A DNA stretch of 64,000 nucleotides, taken from NCBI GenBank assembly GCA_902702965.1, contig CACRXP010000007.1:1663118-1727117 (forward strand). Reading direction: 5' to 3'. The DNA is from Spirometra erinaceieuropaei (taxonomy: Eukaryota > Platyhelminthes > Cestoda > Diphyllobothriidea > Diphyllobothriidae). Position 1 is the stretch's first letter, and every line of letters starts with the position of its first letter. Below are positions 1 to 10,500 of the stretch, in pieces. A model generated the notes under the pieces. That model ran no database searches and was not told where the DNA came from. It was given only the letters and a program-made list of their open reading frames with translations. The position numbers and the translations under genes were made by a program.

Positions 1-233
1 CCTCTACGGTGAAATCTGTCACAACGGAACAGTTGGTAGCCTTCAATTCTGACTTCGCTACTACTAATTTCCTCAGTCAACCATGTCTCTGTTAGGACAA
101 TTATGTGTGGCTTCTGTTCAGAGACTAGTAATCTGAGTTCATCTAGCTTGTTGAGAAGACTCTGACAGTTAGTGTAATAGATTTCTAGACAGCGGCCACT
201 GGTTCGAGCAGCCTCAGGAGTTGGCACCTTTGC
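1..233 (-). CDS. LINE ORF2, N-terminal AP endonuclease domain, cut by window edge
   Basis: The frame is open from about 233 to the left edge, slipped relative to ORF1 and starting where ORF1 ends. It reads EIYYTNCQSLLNKLDELR, then PHIIVLTETWL, then EGYQLFRCDR and HRRG. This is the N-terminus of the apurinic-like endonuclease of CR1/jockey-group LINEs: the Asn of the first motif and the Glu of TETWL are the metal-binding positions. In the family this domain nicks target DNA to prime reverse transcription. The reverse transcriptase should lie beyond position 1. No stop is seen, so this copy could be fairly young. Confidence 0.75.
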
Positions 234-238
234 ATCGG

Positions 239-838
239 TTAGGCTGTCAAGATGACGGCCTTCGGCCAGAGAAATGTCCTTTGGACCTGAATTATTTGTC
301 CATTCTTGATTTTTAGGTGTGTTTCGCCACTGTTTCTCCGCTTTTCCAGCTCCGTCATCAGCTCTCTCATTTTCATTCGCTCTTTTGGCTCGTAATCCGG
401 CTGAAAAAAAACTTCAGAATGCTGACCCCGTAGAGATGATTTTCTCTGTAACAGAAGCTGGGCCTGTGCTTCAGTCTCCAAAATGACTTTTAGGGGTCGA
501 GGCCGGGGATTGGAACCGGATGCTGACTGACTCTTCCCTATTCGGAATGCTTTGAGAACACTTAGTGACTCATCGTCTCTTAACAAAGTTTTCGCATACA
601 CTTGAAGAAGGTCTAAGTCATGCTTAACTCTCTCCTTTGGAACTGCTGCCGTTGATTCGGGTACTCCTTTTATAACTACATTTTGCTGGCGACTGAACCT
701 AGTGCTCGTTGTTGTCACACATCTTTTGAGTGGCTGAGCGTTCTTCTCCAGTTTACTAGTTTCGCTGGTTTCGGATGAACTAGCTATTGGGCTAGCGAAA
801 CTGAGATCCTCTGAGACAATGCTACTTAAATGAATCAA
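239..838 (-). CDS. LINE ORF1 protein (RRM-like), 5' end unclear
   Basis: About 199 codons read leftward, ending in TAA at 241-239. ORF1 proteins of CR1/L1-type LINEs bind RNA and package the element transcript. Visible here are a Ser/Thr-rich N-terminus, then an RRM-like core beginning NVVIKGVPES (about residues 52-61), a strand RPLKVILETEAQAQLLL, and a basic C-terminal part with YEPKERMKMRELM and THLKIKNGQII, the order seen in LINE ORF1 proteins. No ATG fits the start; the frame stays open to a TGA near 905, so the true start is missing or mutated. Immediately downstream, in another frame, an endonuclease domain opens (1-233), which fixes the element type. The frame is free of stops, so this copy is less decayed than most LINEs in the window. 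Confidence 0.7.
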   Translation of the reverse strand: MIHLSSIVSEDLSFASPIASSSETSETSKLEKNAQPLKRCVTTTSTRFSRQQNVVIKGVPESTAAVPKERVKHDLDLLQVYAKTLLRDDESLSVLKAFRIGKSQSASGSNPRPRPLKVILETEAQAQLLLQRKSSLRGQHSEVFFQPDYEPKERMKMRELMTELEKRRNSGETHLKIKNGQIIQVQRTFLWPKAVILTA

Positions 839-1009
839 GCACTGTTTTAATAGCGAATATTTTGATTGTTCGTGTCCAGTTATTGCTAACGAGCTGACAT
901 GTAATCAATAGGCTTTTCAAAGGCTTTGCCTATGATCGTTACCAAATAACCTGAAAATAAACTAAATTTCGGATTGCCTTGTTCCTCAATCTCTTTATGA
1001 AAGAATAAG

Positions 1010-2035
1010 AAAGTTGAGAAGTCAGTTACGGGAATTTCCCACTAGTATTTTAGCCTTTAATCCAAGAATCGCAGATATATTTGAAATGATCTCGAAGATG
1101 TGCCAAGCGCGCCACAGGCAGAGAGAATCAATCAATCTTAATGATCCGAATCCTGCCAATTTCAATGCTAGAATCTCCTGTCTTTGGTGCTTCTCTAAGC
1201 GTGGCCACGAAATTTCACCCTTGGTAAACAATAAAAAATCTCCCTCATCGATGACACTGACACTGCGGAATGGTTTAGCGCACCTCTGAGCCAGCTCATT
1301 TCATCTTTCTGCTTTCTGACAGAACACTCAGGATGCTCGATGTCTCCTCAGAAGTAAGCGAGTAAATCATAAGTCGTTTAACTCACACGGCCCAGGAACG
1401 GACGGGATTCTAAACTCGATCATCAAACAGGCATCCCATCTCTCCATATTGCTTAGTCATTTATTCGTGGACTTTATTTCGAGCGAATTTTTTCCGGAAA
1501 CATGGAAGATTTGAATTTTACTTCCGGTCCTCGAATTTGGACCTCGGATCGATTTTAGTAACTATGGGGCGTGCGAAAGTTCCACCTCTAGTAGAATTTC
1601 TTAAAAAGACAATTTTCAATCAAATTCTCGAGTTATGTGCATTTCATCAACCTCTAATCTCTGGCCGGCATGAATTTTTGTTCAGAAGTTCCTGCAAAAC
1701 TTGTTACTTAGCCCTCCTTAATTTGACCACTTCTCTTCGTGATAAACAGCAGTCAGTGGTATTTATCTACTCTGATCTTAGTGAAGTCTTCGACAAGGTG
1801 CCACATGGACGTTTTTTTTAGTAAAATTGGAAGCCCTCAGTATCCGACCTACTCTTATTGACTTCACCGGGTCCTCCATATCTAACAGTTATGAGGAAAC
1901 CATGGCCGGTAACAGCTAATTGACACTCCACTCGATTACGGGTGTCGCACCACAACAGGCTCTAGATGAGCTACTCTTCCTACTTTACATCAATTATATT
2001 TCGACTAAATTTGGAAAGTCCTGAACATTCCGTAT
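1010..2035 (+). pseudogene. Decayed LINE-A ORF2 (linker and reverse transcriptase part)
   Basis: Translated pieces in several frames match the LINE-A copy at 17.5-23.1 kb segment by segment. The stretch at 1080-1270 parallels its linker (RQRES, SKRGHE). The piece at 1380-1500 parallels SGTDGIPNSIIK and the PETWK motif. The piece at 1537-1821 contains ISGRHEFLFRSSCKTC and the motif A region FIYSDLSEVFDKVP. The match stops just before the YADD box near 2035, where an unrelated LINE-B piece begins. Many stops and frameshifts show an old, dead copy. Confidence 0.7.
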
Positions 2036-2345
2036 AATGTGCGGCCAGGACTGCTGTCTCCTACCTGCTGATTTCTCTGAGTTAGCAAACACAACGAACC
2101 TCCGAGGTCATTTGCTTAAACTACGTGTGAATGGCGCCAGGCTGGACATTCGGAAGTTGTTCTCAAACAGAGTGGTCGAGGCTTGGAATGCAGATGTCAT
2201 GTCCACTCCCGTCGAGGTTTTTAGGCGCAAGTTGGACCAATACACCACTAAGCGCCATAATGCCAGATGACCGAAATCGTCTCAGCATTTCGCCTGAGCA
2301 GTTTATTAATGTCATTATACTACTGCCAACATTTTCAGTAGCGTT
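2036..2345 (+). mobile_element. 5'-truncated LINE-B fragment (RT C-terminus and 3' UTR)
   Basis: The reading frame at 2037-2270 carries the C-terminal signature TTNLRGHLLKLRVNGARLD, FSNRVVEAWN and a final KLDQY. This matches the insertion at 20903-21357 residue for residue in most places (THLRGHPFKLRV, FSNRVVEPWNNLPETVV, CRLDRYM). In this LINE group the motif closes ORF2, followed by a short 3' UTR. The fragment begins abruptly within a LINE-A remnant, so it is probably a truncated insertion there. I could not see LINE-A resume on the right side, so the right boundary is approximate. Confidence 0.65.
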
Positions 2346-2449
2346 TGTTTTTTATTATTATTCCTAGTCCGTTGAATGTAAGTGTTAATATTCAATTCGT
2401 TTCCCTCAGAAACTGAGATCGCACCAATTATCCATAGACTGACTACTGT

Positions 2450-2640
2450 ACCGCACAAAACTGGGGGCAGGTTGACAGTCTGGAAAGAAATCACACCTGT
2501 GAATTTGTTGCCATGGGACAATGGGGCGGGCACAACCGCGTGGAAATCAGACGTGAAACAATAAACAGAGGCAGCGAGCTCGAAGGCGTGCCGACAAGGA
2601 CGAGTGACTGGAGTAACTATTTTTGATGGTGACATGCTGG
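2450..2640 (-). repeat. Dispersed repeat, left copy (tRNA-derived family tail)
   Basis: About 180 bp that recurs as a direct repeat at 3350-3575 with roughly 85-90% identity by eye. Its right end (GTGACTGGAGTAACTATTT) matches the body of the tRNA-derived repeats at 51.4, 56.2 and 57.1 kb, where that body follows a tRNA-like head on the minus strand. Both copies here lack the head. Confidence 0.6.
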
Positions 2641-3349
2641 CGACACCTTCGCACTCACAGCGAGACATCCCATAGGAACACTTCAATATTTGGACAATGC
2701 TATCTTCGCCAATAGCAAATTCGTAGCGCACACATTAGAGCGAAATCTACCCGTTCTGTGGTCTTCCAGTAGCACACAACCAGGCAACGAGGGGACCCCG
2801 AGCACAACGCAGACCATCAGCATTTGCAGTTACCCCAGGTTAGCGCACAAATGAGGTCGCATGAGAGTCCGGAGAGAGATTGTGCACAAGTACTGCCGCA
2901 CCTAAGGCGCAAGGACGAACGGTGACTGCCGTCTGGAGGACCCGTCCGAGGAAACTACTACACCTCAGCCCTTATCACCGAATGTCTGTAATTCCCCCGT
3001 GAAACACAGTTCTCCCGACCTAATGACCAGCGTAACACACCGACCGGCAGTTCGACCGTCGATTCCGACCGTGCTACACCGTTAGGTGCAGCAGGCACGG
3101 TGACTTGCAAGTGGATTAGTCTATAGTGATGGCAGACTTGTGCAGCATCTACCGCACTCTCTCCTTCCCACTGCCCACCTGGACACGGTGCCAGGACAGA
3201 TTCAAGAAGACCGGAGGCGGAAGAGGATGCAGCTGCACACACCGACCATGGGCTCTAGTATGTACACAAATGATATCTTAGCACGTAATATAGAGTTACC
3301 AATCATACTTGCGTGCCGATTTGCTCCTGAGAGTATACACGTCAAGTGG
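2641..3349. other. Unassigned stretch between two repeat copies
   Basis: No reading frame resembling a known family, no RNA gene and no strong inverted repeat was recognised. It is somewhat richer in G and C than most of the window. Confidence 0.5.
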
Positions 3350-3575
3350 GGGTGAAAAGTGGAGGCATGTTGACGGTCTGGAAAGAAATAACACCTGCGA
3401 ATTTGTTGCCGTACAGTGGGGCGAGCACAACCGCGTGGAGATCAGACGTAAAACAATAAACAGAGGCAGCGAGCTCGAAGACGTGCCGACAAGGACGGGT
3501 GACTGGAGTAACTATTTCTGGCTTATGTCCTGTCGGCAGTCAGCCATACCCCCGGCGTACACGGCCAGGTTGAAG
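3350..3575 (-). repeat. Dispersed repeat, right copy (tRNA-derived family tail)
   Basis: Second copy of the 2450-2640 repeat in the same orientation. It runs further, through the CTGGCTTATG and CAGCCATACCCCC segments that also follow this body in the copies near 56.2 and 57.1 kb. The tRNA-like head (boxes A and B) seen at 51.5 and 57.2 kb is absent, so this is a truncated copy. Confidence 0.6.
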
Positions 3576-3944
3576 CGCTTAGACCGTCCCCATGACTGAC
3601 GATCGCCACTAAGGCCAGTTTAAACACTCACGGGAGATTTGTCTTGTCATTCTTTAAACATAAACCCTTTTTTCATCCCTTGGCGGACATTCCTGTCGAA
3701 AGGCTGAAGAAGTAGGCCGAATAGACCGCCCACCTAGTTTTAGACTGGCAAGGCAATGAAATTTTTGCAAATCCGAAAACAGTACTTCCGCACGATGGAG
3801 ACTTGCCCCACCTTAAATGTCTATCCGCAAGGATACTCCGGCGCAGTTTACAGTAAGAAAGGAGGCATTCGTGTACAAAGGTGTTCTCAAAAGAAGGCAT
3901 ATATATCTATATACACTAGGATGGTGTGGGCACACGACTGAAGG

Positions 3945-4343
3945 TCAGGCCACTGTCTGCCGCTCTTTCAGTTGCTGACGCAGCGTTGCATCACGCCGGG
4001 CCCGTCTCTTGCCATGGGACACGGCCTCAGCGAGAAGGGAACAGTAAAGGCGAACGGCAGTCGGAGAGTCGTCGTTACCGGGGATCGGGTAGGTCACTAG
4101 GCGCGGGTCGCAGTTTGAGTCAACTACAGCCACCGTGGGAATGAGCATTTTAGCGGCGTCTCGCACAGCCACATGCGGTGCTCCAAACGGTGTCAGCGTA
4201 TTCAGCATGATGACGAGATCTGGTAGGCGCACCGCAGTGGACTTGAAGAACTTGGAGGAGTCAGTGAAAACGCCGCCGCCCCATGGTCGACAGTAGGAGT
4301 ACTCGCCAACAGCACGCGCCGTCTGCTCCACCAGCGGCATCAT
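3945..4343 (-). CDS. MRPS2: Mitochondrial ribosomal protein uS2m, terminal exon
   Basis: This exon encodes 132 residues ending in TGA at 3947-3945. It starts after a good splice acceptor (pyrimidine tract CCCCTTTTTAG just right of 4343). It is the C-terminal two thirds of uS2: EYSYCRPW, then RLPDLVIML, then PHVAVRDAAKM, IPTVAVVDSNCDP and YPIPGNDDS, followed by VRLYCSLLAEA and a basic tail. The VVDSNCDP and PGNDDS blocks are conserved from bacteria to mitochondria and mark the body of the small-subunit protein. uS2 sits on the head-to-body side of the small ribosomal subunit; this one should act in mitochondria. It joins in phase 0 with the exon ending at 6095, and the junction falls where the family alignment expects it (MTQHKQ then MMPLVEQTA). 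No stop or frameshift is seen. Confidence 0.9.
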   Translation of the reverse strand: MMPLVEQTARAVGEYSYCRPWGGGVFTDSSKFFKSTAVRLPDLVIMLNTLTPFGAPHVAVRDAAKMLIPTVAVVDSNCDPRLVTYPIPGNDDSPTAVRLYCSLLAEAVSHGKRRARRDATLRQQLKERQTVA

Positions 4344-6094
4344 CTAAAAAGGGGTTTTGGACCGAGTAGTAGGAGCTGGTTGAAGGCGTTGAGGCAATAG
4401 CAGATCAGTTAAACAAACATTAGAATGAAGTGTGATGGAAATTAATGCCCATGAGGTACTGAACCTGACAAGGGGTGAAGAGCAGTGTCAGAGCAGACAT
4501 CCGTTCTGTCACGAAGCCATGTAGTCGGAATAAGTAGGCCGTTTTGTATGGAGAATAAAAAGGAGCTGCAGTCCGTTGGCAAGTGTGTCCTAATGTGTCG
4601 TCTTCCCACTGGAACGCAACAGCCCCAGCCACGCGAAGGCATGTTCACACAAACCGCTGTAAGCTCGACGGTGGTCAAGCGAGGACATACAGTAGGTGGG
4701 CTAACTCGTGAAATATCAACCGAAATTCCGAAATGCGTTTTCGGTTCAAAAAGATTACTTAAGTGGGGTTGTAAAACCAGTCAGCCTGCAACATAATTCT
4801 ATAATATTTTAGTTACCTCAGGATGCCGACTTTCGAACGAACTTTCTTCCGGCTGCATGCAAACCTATACTCTGTAAAAAAATGACTACATAAGTAGCAC
4901 GCATTTTTTCATTGATTTTCGATGTCCCTAAAAGCCCAATTATATTTCATGGAAAACATGCATAGAAATATTCATTCCTCCGCTTGTTCGGTAGATAATT
5001 ACGTCTTCTTTCATTTTTATACTCAAAGGAAGGGTATTATTCGGTTTTCAAAAACTTTTCCAATTCCCGAATAACTTTGAACCCGCTCTAACGTTACACT
5101 TGGATTCAGGGTTTCCAAACTACAAGCCGTATATTTTTCGCGCATGTAAAACCACACATTTATCTACAGTAGTAAAGGAAGATCATATAGGGTTCATAAA
5201 AGTAAGCAGTGGATTTGATCCATATTGTTAACTTTACAAGCCAAATTCGTAAATGCAGAGAAATGACGATTTATGAACGGCCATTTCACGGTATTTAAAA
5301 AATCCTACAGTTAGAAACTTTTTTAAAACCAAATTATGTCCCTCATTCGAGTAGAAAATTGAAAGAAGACGTAATTTCCTACCGAATGAGAAAAAGAGTG
5401 AGTATCTCTATGCATGTTTTCCATGAAATATGATTGGTCATTTAGGGGCATCGAAAATCAATGAGAAAAATGCATGGTACATAAGTAGTCGTTTTTTACA
5501 GAGTGTAGTTTTTACATGCAGCCGGAAGGAGGTTTACTCGAAAACCAGCCCCCCCTGTGGTAACTGAATTATTATAGAATTATGTTGCAGGCTGACTGGT
5601 TTTACAACCCTACTTAATTAATCTTCTTGAACCGAAAACGCATTTCGGAATTCCGGTTGACATTTCATGAGTTTGCCGTCAACCAGAGTTGTGTGTATCC
5701 GTACTTCTCTCTCTCCCACGATCTACCTATTTTAGGTTTCTTAGATAGTGAGGCAAGCACCCATCGTAAGGAGGACTAGCTCACTGCACGACCTTTAGTA
5801 GCATTAGAACGAACTGGTTTGACATGGCAGGGAATCGTGATCAGACCGATATGAAAATGAGTTTGCGACAGTCGGACCCTCGGAACGACTGTCCATCAGG
5901 CCGAAAAACGCTTAAACAGGGCGAAATAACTTGGTTGGGGTGAGAGCGGGGAGCTTTTTACAAAGGTTAGGAAGAGATTTTCAAAAACTCAAAGAGTGCG
6001 GGCATAATGCTCAATGCGCTGATATACTCTTGAAGTCGGGCGCAACTTTCCAATTAAACGACATTGACAATAACCTAACTGGAATGGGAGGTAC
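4344..6094 (-). other. Intron of MRPS2 with a transposon inside
   Basis: The intron is bounded by GT at 6094-6093 and AG at 4345-4344 on the minus strand. More than half of it is the PAL1 element at 4690-5689. The rest (4344-4689 and 5690-6094) shows no coding similarity. Confidence 0.8.
4690..5689. mobile_element. PAL1 palindromic element, copy 1 (in MRPS2 intron)
   Basis: About 1.0 kb with long inverted arms. The left end is TA|CAGTAGGTGGGCTAACTC. The right arm carries the reverse complement (CATTTCATGAGTTTGCC) with a decayed tip near 5689. Arms of roughly 400 bp flank a shorter unique centre. There is no coding frame, so it is non-autonomous. The TA flank and the CAGT tip suggest a Tc1/mariner-type transposase moved it, but no such enzyme is in the window. 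Confidence 0.85.
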
Positions 6095-6437
6095 CTGCTT
6101 GTGCTGTGTCATGAAGAGGATAATACCACCTCGGTAGGCGATGTGCGCGGTGAAATTGAGTGCTGCAAACAGGAGCTCGAGGGTCTGGTCCAGATCGATG
6201 ATGTCGATGCCCTGGCGACAGCCAAAAAGGTAAGGCGTCATATAGGGATTACGCAGCATCGACCGATGGCCCAGGTGCACACGGGCCTTGAAGAGCTGTT
6301 CTAGGGACAAGTATTCGCGGAAGCCAAAGTAGTCCGGTGAGGCCAGAGGGTCAGCGAGAGTGGCGGTAGGCGAAGCGGAGGATGTCGGCTTGGATGTCAC
6401 GTCACTAAAGTAGCGACTAGATGAGACGGAGGCTACA
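6095..6437 (-). CDS. MRPS2: Mitochondrial ribosomal protein uS2m, upstream exon
   Basis: Read leftward, this exon encodes a Ser-rich segment with RYFSD (typical around a mitochondrial targeting sequence), then YFGFREYLSLEQLFKA, RVHLGHR, PYLFGCRQGIDIIDLDQT, ALNFTAHIAYRGGIILF and MTQHKQ. RVHLGHR and IIDLDQT are hallmark uS2 blocks. The right end of the coding part is set by the donor CAG|GTACCT at 6095/6094, phase 0. The left boundary near 6432-6437 is a guess from an acceptor-like TTTGTAG; an alternative acceptor lies about 35 bases further upstream. The frame closes at a TAA near 6486, so an upstream coding exon holding the start codon should exist but was not recognised. Confidence 0.85.
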
Positions 6438-6568
6438 AACGAGACACAAATAATCGGGTGAGGAATTCTGGAGAACGTACGTTAAGTATGCTATCTATTC
6501 ATGCTGATTCAGTGATATGAGGGGGACTCTCCAAAGATGCCACCTCTGACACAATAACAGATCGTATT

Positions 6569-6659
6569 CTTTAGGGTAAAGGGATACGATACAAACAGCA
6601 CAGGTATTTGATTAATACCTGTGGTGTTAGTATGGAATCACCTTACCCTAAAGAATACT
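6569..6659. repeat. Short perfect-ended hairpin (about 90 bp)
   Basis: TATTCTTTAGGGTAA at the left is the reverse complement of TTACCCTAAAGAATA at the right. The arms continue inward through GGGATACGATAC and CACAGGTATT, with a loop of only a few bases. It could be a tiny foldback transposon or a hairpin RNA source; nothing distinguishes these. Confidence 0.75.
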
Positions 6660-6779
6660 ACTAGCTATCTGTCCGCAGTTAATGAATATTACGCGGTTAC
6701 CCGCTGAGACTGACGGGCTTCGGCCCAAATATTCATACATAAATGCTCGGTATGAGCCTATAGACCTAGAATATACAGA

Positions 6780-7560
6780 TCTACTCCAAGTGTGCAGTTA
6801 ATTTCCGAGGAAATTAAAAGGCAAAAAGTTCGTATTCTGTGTTGGCGGGTAATTAACATCGATCCCAAGTATGGCATGGATTTTATACCATTGTGTAATG
6901 ACTTAGCGTACCGACAACACAGGTACTAGCTAAAAGCCCAGACACGCGTGTTTCGCCGACCTCGTATGCAACCCAGAGGGTAAGTTGTTGCTTGGATTCT
7001 GTCCTCTACAGCAAAACCACACTTGTTCTCTCTGTCCATATCACTTTCATATGAGCGGAAAGACAGGCAATTGCATCTGTGAGGCGGTACTGTTCGAGGT
7101 TGACCTTCAGAACATGAGAACCGGTGTTGACTTTGTTACCGACACGGATTTACCATAAGTTGCGACTGCTTGTGCGGCGAAGTTACCATAAACGATGCTT
7201 GTTTCTTGCTTTGTTTAATTTCCGAGGAAATTAATGCGCGAACTTGGAGTGAATCCTTCGGAACAGACCTTTTCAAGCGCGGTCCGAAATTTGATATGCA
7301 TATTTGAGCTGAAATCCACCAGCTACTGTGGAATATTCACAAACCATCAACAGACAGTCAGTAGTATAGAATTGTGTAATGATTTACCGTACTGACAACA
7401 CAGATACTAACTAAAAGCCCAGACACGCGTGTTTCGCCGATCCTGTGCCGCTGCCTGACGCAGCTCAAATATTCATATCAAATTTAGGACCGCGCCTGTA
7501 AAGGTCTGTTCCGAAGGCTTTACTCCATGTTCGTGCATGAATTTCCTCGGAAATTAAACA
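6780..7560. repeat. Compound palindromic repeats sharing GAGGAAATTAA ends
   Basis: Inverted arms lie at about 7209-7312 and 7456-7558; both begin at TTTAATTTCCGAGGAAATT and include CCTTCGGAACAGACCTTT. A third TTAATTTCCGAGGAAATTAA lies near 6801. Direct repeats at about 6890-6965 and 7370-7450 share GCCCAGACACGCGTGTTTCG. The same core occurs twice, inverted, at 50.2-50.6 kb, so this is a dispersed family. No coding capacity was recognised. Confidence 0.7.
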
Positions 7561-7569
7561 GGGCAATTT

Positions 7570-10500
7570 TATAACATATCCACATGAGGGGTTCGCCTGT
7601 GACTAGCCATTGGCATATAACCAAGTACTCGCAGTTTTGTTGATAAGTACCATCAATAACTGGCCCGAGAGATGATTTCCATGTTTTTTTTGAAGGCCCT
7701 TCTGAGCGCACGAAATTCTCAGCTAGTGTACGCGATTACGCGCGCCCACTTGGTGACGGAAAAACATCGAGAATGGACTCGGTGGAAGATGTAATCCGTT
7801 CGTCGGGGGTCTGCAAACGCCACGGAGCCGTGTCAACAATCAATGTTTGCAAACCTCGTACGTATCCCAAGCTATGTACCCGTGTGTGAGAGAGATAAAG
7901 AATGAGTTCGCTCAGTCATCGCAATCGGCTCCTACCTCCAATTGGTATTTTTTGAGGCACACCCAGGTGGTGGAATTTCATTGGCTGGAGGGAGCCAACA
8001 CGCACCATGTTAAAATTTGCTGCAAAACCGATAAAAAACGCGAAAATGTGTCGCTGGGGCGGATTTCTTTGTCCTACTATCTCTCAAAAGATCGATTGGG
8101 GATCAACTGGCTACGATTCGCCAGATTGCACAGTATTGACATTAAGAGGATGCCCAACGCAGTATGAATGGAGTTGACACTTTGGTAATCGTGAAAGAAA
8201 CTATAAATTAACACTTCTTGGAAGCTACGGCGGAGATAAGCCATGAAACATAGGTAGCATCCGAGCAGCTTCATCAGAGTTCCGCTTCCATTTAATCTTG
8301 CGAACTGACCTGGACAACCTTTGGTTTTAATTTGATTACGATCACGTAAGATAGCCCATCCGACCCGTCTGCACATCAAGTGACTTGAACTTGACAGTAT
8401 CACACCCCATAAGAGACAGCACACATGGGGGTGATAAAGTGGTACGACTGGGTGCAGGCTCCAAGCCACGCGAGTCACTTGGGTGCGATCCCAGCATCAG
8501 ACAGCGGGCTGGTGCATGGGAGAAGAGGGGTCGACACTGTGAAAAACGTGTGTGGCATGCGTGGGCGGGCTATATAGCTTTGTCAGAGTGAAAGTCTCGG
8601 TTAAAGTCACCTGGCTATATATGCCTATCCATATTAGTACAAAACACCGGTCATGCCGAATCCACGCTGGCATCAAAGCGGCAAGAGGAGAAGTGGCACC
8701 GTTTCAGATACACATGCATCACTTGCGGCTTCATTATGTTAGGCTTTATTTGGGCTCTTTGTATCCTAGTTCTTCTAACAACAAGTATCTAACGGATGAC
8801 GTAAACTGATGCAGTAGAAGTTGACTTTGAGCGCAGCTCTGGCCCTATGACCCTCGATGTGAAGTGCTTTGCTTGGGGGTCTGTCCCCCCCCTCACAATC
8901 AAATTCAATGGCAGCAGTCATTTGCAATGCGGTGGGCCTACGAGACGGAGACGACCGAATCAGTGAACACGAATTCAGGCGTGAATGGTAGGCGAAGAAG
9001 GAGCGGGTTCAAATTCGAGGATTCAGGATATCACTCTATTCCGGACAATACATAAACTAATAACTCGTTCAGAACAGCGGCAGCACAACCTTGTGGTGAG
9101 CAGAATGCTCATATTATCGATATTGAAAAAAAGAAACAAAAATGGACGACTGTTCCTAATTAACAGCAATTAGACTGTGTCCAAAGTATTCCGGTCTGCT
9201 CTCGGATTGTCTGTGGCAGACTGGCCTTGAGAGCTGGCAGTAGTACAGGGCATGATGACATGTGACCAATGGAAATGACAGGAATTGATGACCGGCGGAC
9301 GTTGTCGCGTGCCGGGCCAAAGACACTGTCGACGTCCGTCTCACGCTAAGGGCACATGCGGCAGACTGACTCTGACAGATGCCAGTTATTTCAAGACTGA
9401 GGAGAGTACCAAGATAGAGAGGCTGCAGTATTCAATGCAATTTACAATGGTTGCCACAGAGGCCGTCGATAAGATATTCATCTCTCGACAGCATCTCTCA
9501 TTAACAAATGACGGTTTCTACTATGCAGCTACAATTAAGGTGGCATACTTTCAGACCAGCTGCAGATGATTATGCTGGAGTTGACGAGACGCATGCTTTT
9601 GGCGTTCATAGTAAGTGGTACTGCAGCAATCAGACAGGACCGGAGACGAACTTCTTGGTCAAAATGAATTGAGACGGCTATATTGAGTTTCTCCAAAGAT
9701 GAGTGTGTGAGTGGTACCTCTTTCGTGCGGGTGTATGGAAGTTTGGTCCCTTCCTCGGTGGCAGCCTCCAGCTCCACCTTTCCCAGTCTTCAGTTGTGAG
9801 TACATTTGAAATTCCCCTCAGTATCTGGCTACCAAGACTGAAAATAGCCTGTTGCGTAAACCAATAAACGGTTCTTCGATTTTACGCTACTTCAGCCGGA
9901 CTGACTTATTACATAACATTTGATATGGGGCACATGAGTCCCGCTATGCATACCTTACAAAAGGAAGGAAATACGTCAAAGGGCGTTGTTTCCAATCTGA
10001 ATACCGGCCACAGCTAAACGATCGGAGAGCAATATAGTACATCCGGAACTTTAATGGTGCATGCGACTGGCGATGGTTCAACATAATGGAGCTGTGCAAG
10101 CCTTTCGAGGGTAAGCTTAATTCGATGCGAAATAAGTCGCACATTGAGATGCCTTCAACTCTGTAACGGAGACGGCGAGACCCGGCCTGGGTGACACTTG
10201 CGCAGTCATGTGGGAGACGAGTAGACGCACATTAGTCCAGAAGCCCCAACATCAGATCTAGAACCGAGGAATCTGCGAGACATAGCTGAACAAGATTTTT
10301 TGTTGCAGTATCGCAAAATTGAAGAAAGTGGCAAATCCCAGTCTTGCCTTTCAGGCTTGTCACCAACATGCATTCAGGAAGTCCGCGTTACAGGCAAATT
10401 GGTGGGATATTCTTTACAACTGCTCTATTTTTTCCCTATGTACTTTCACTCATTACTACACTCTGAAAATCGTTTCGCAATTTCGCGGCGTATAATAAGG

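Noticed and set aside
7847..8167. 106-codon frame as a possible exon
   Set aside because: No recognisable domain and no convincing splice sites at its ends.
8455..8510. GGGTGCGATCCCAGC looking like a tRNA arm
   Set aside because: Isolated box B-like stretch, no cloverleaf.
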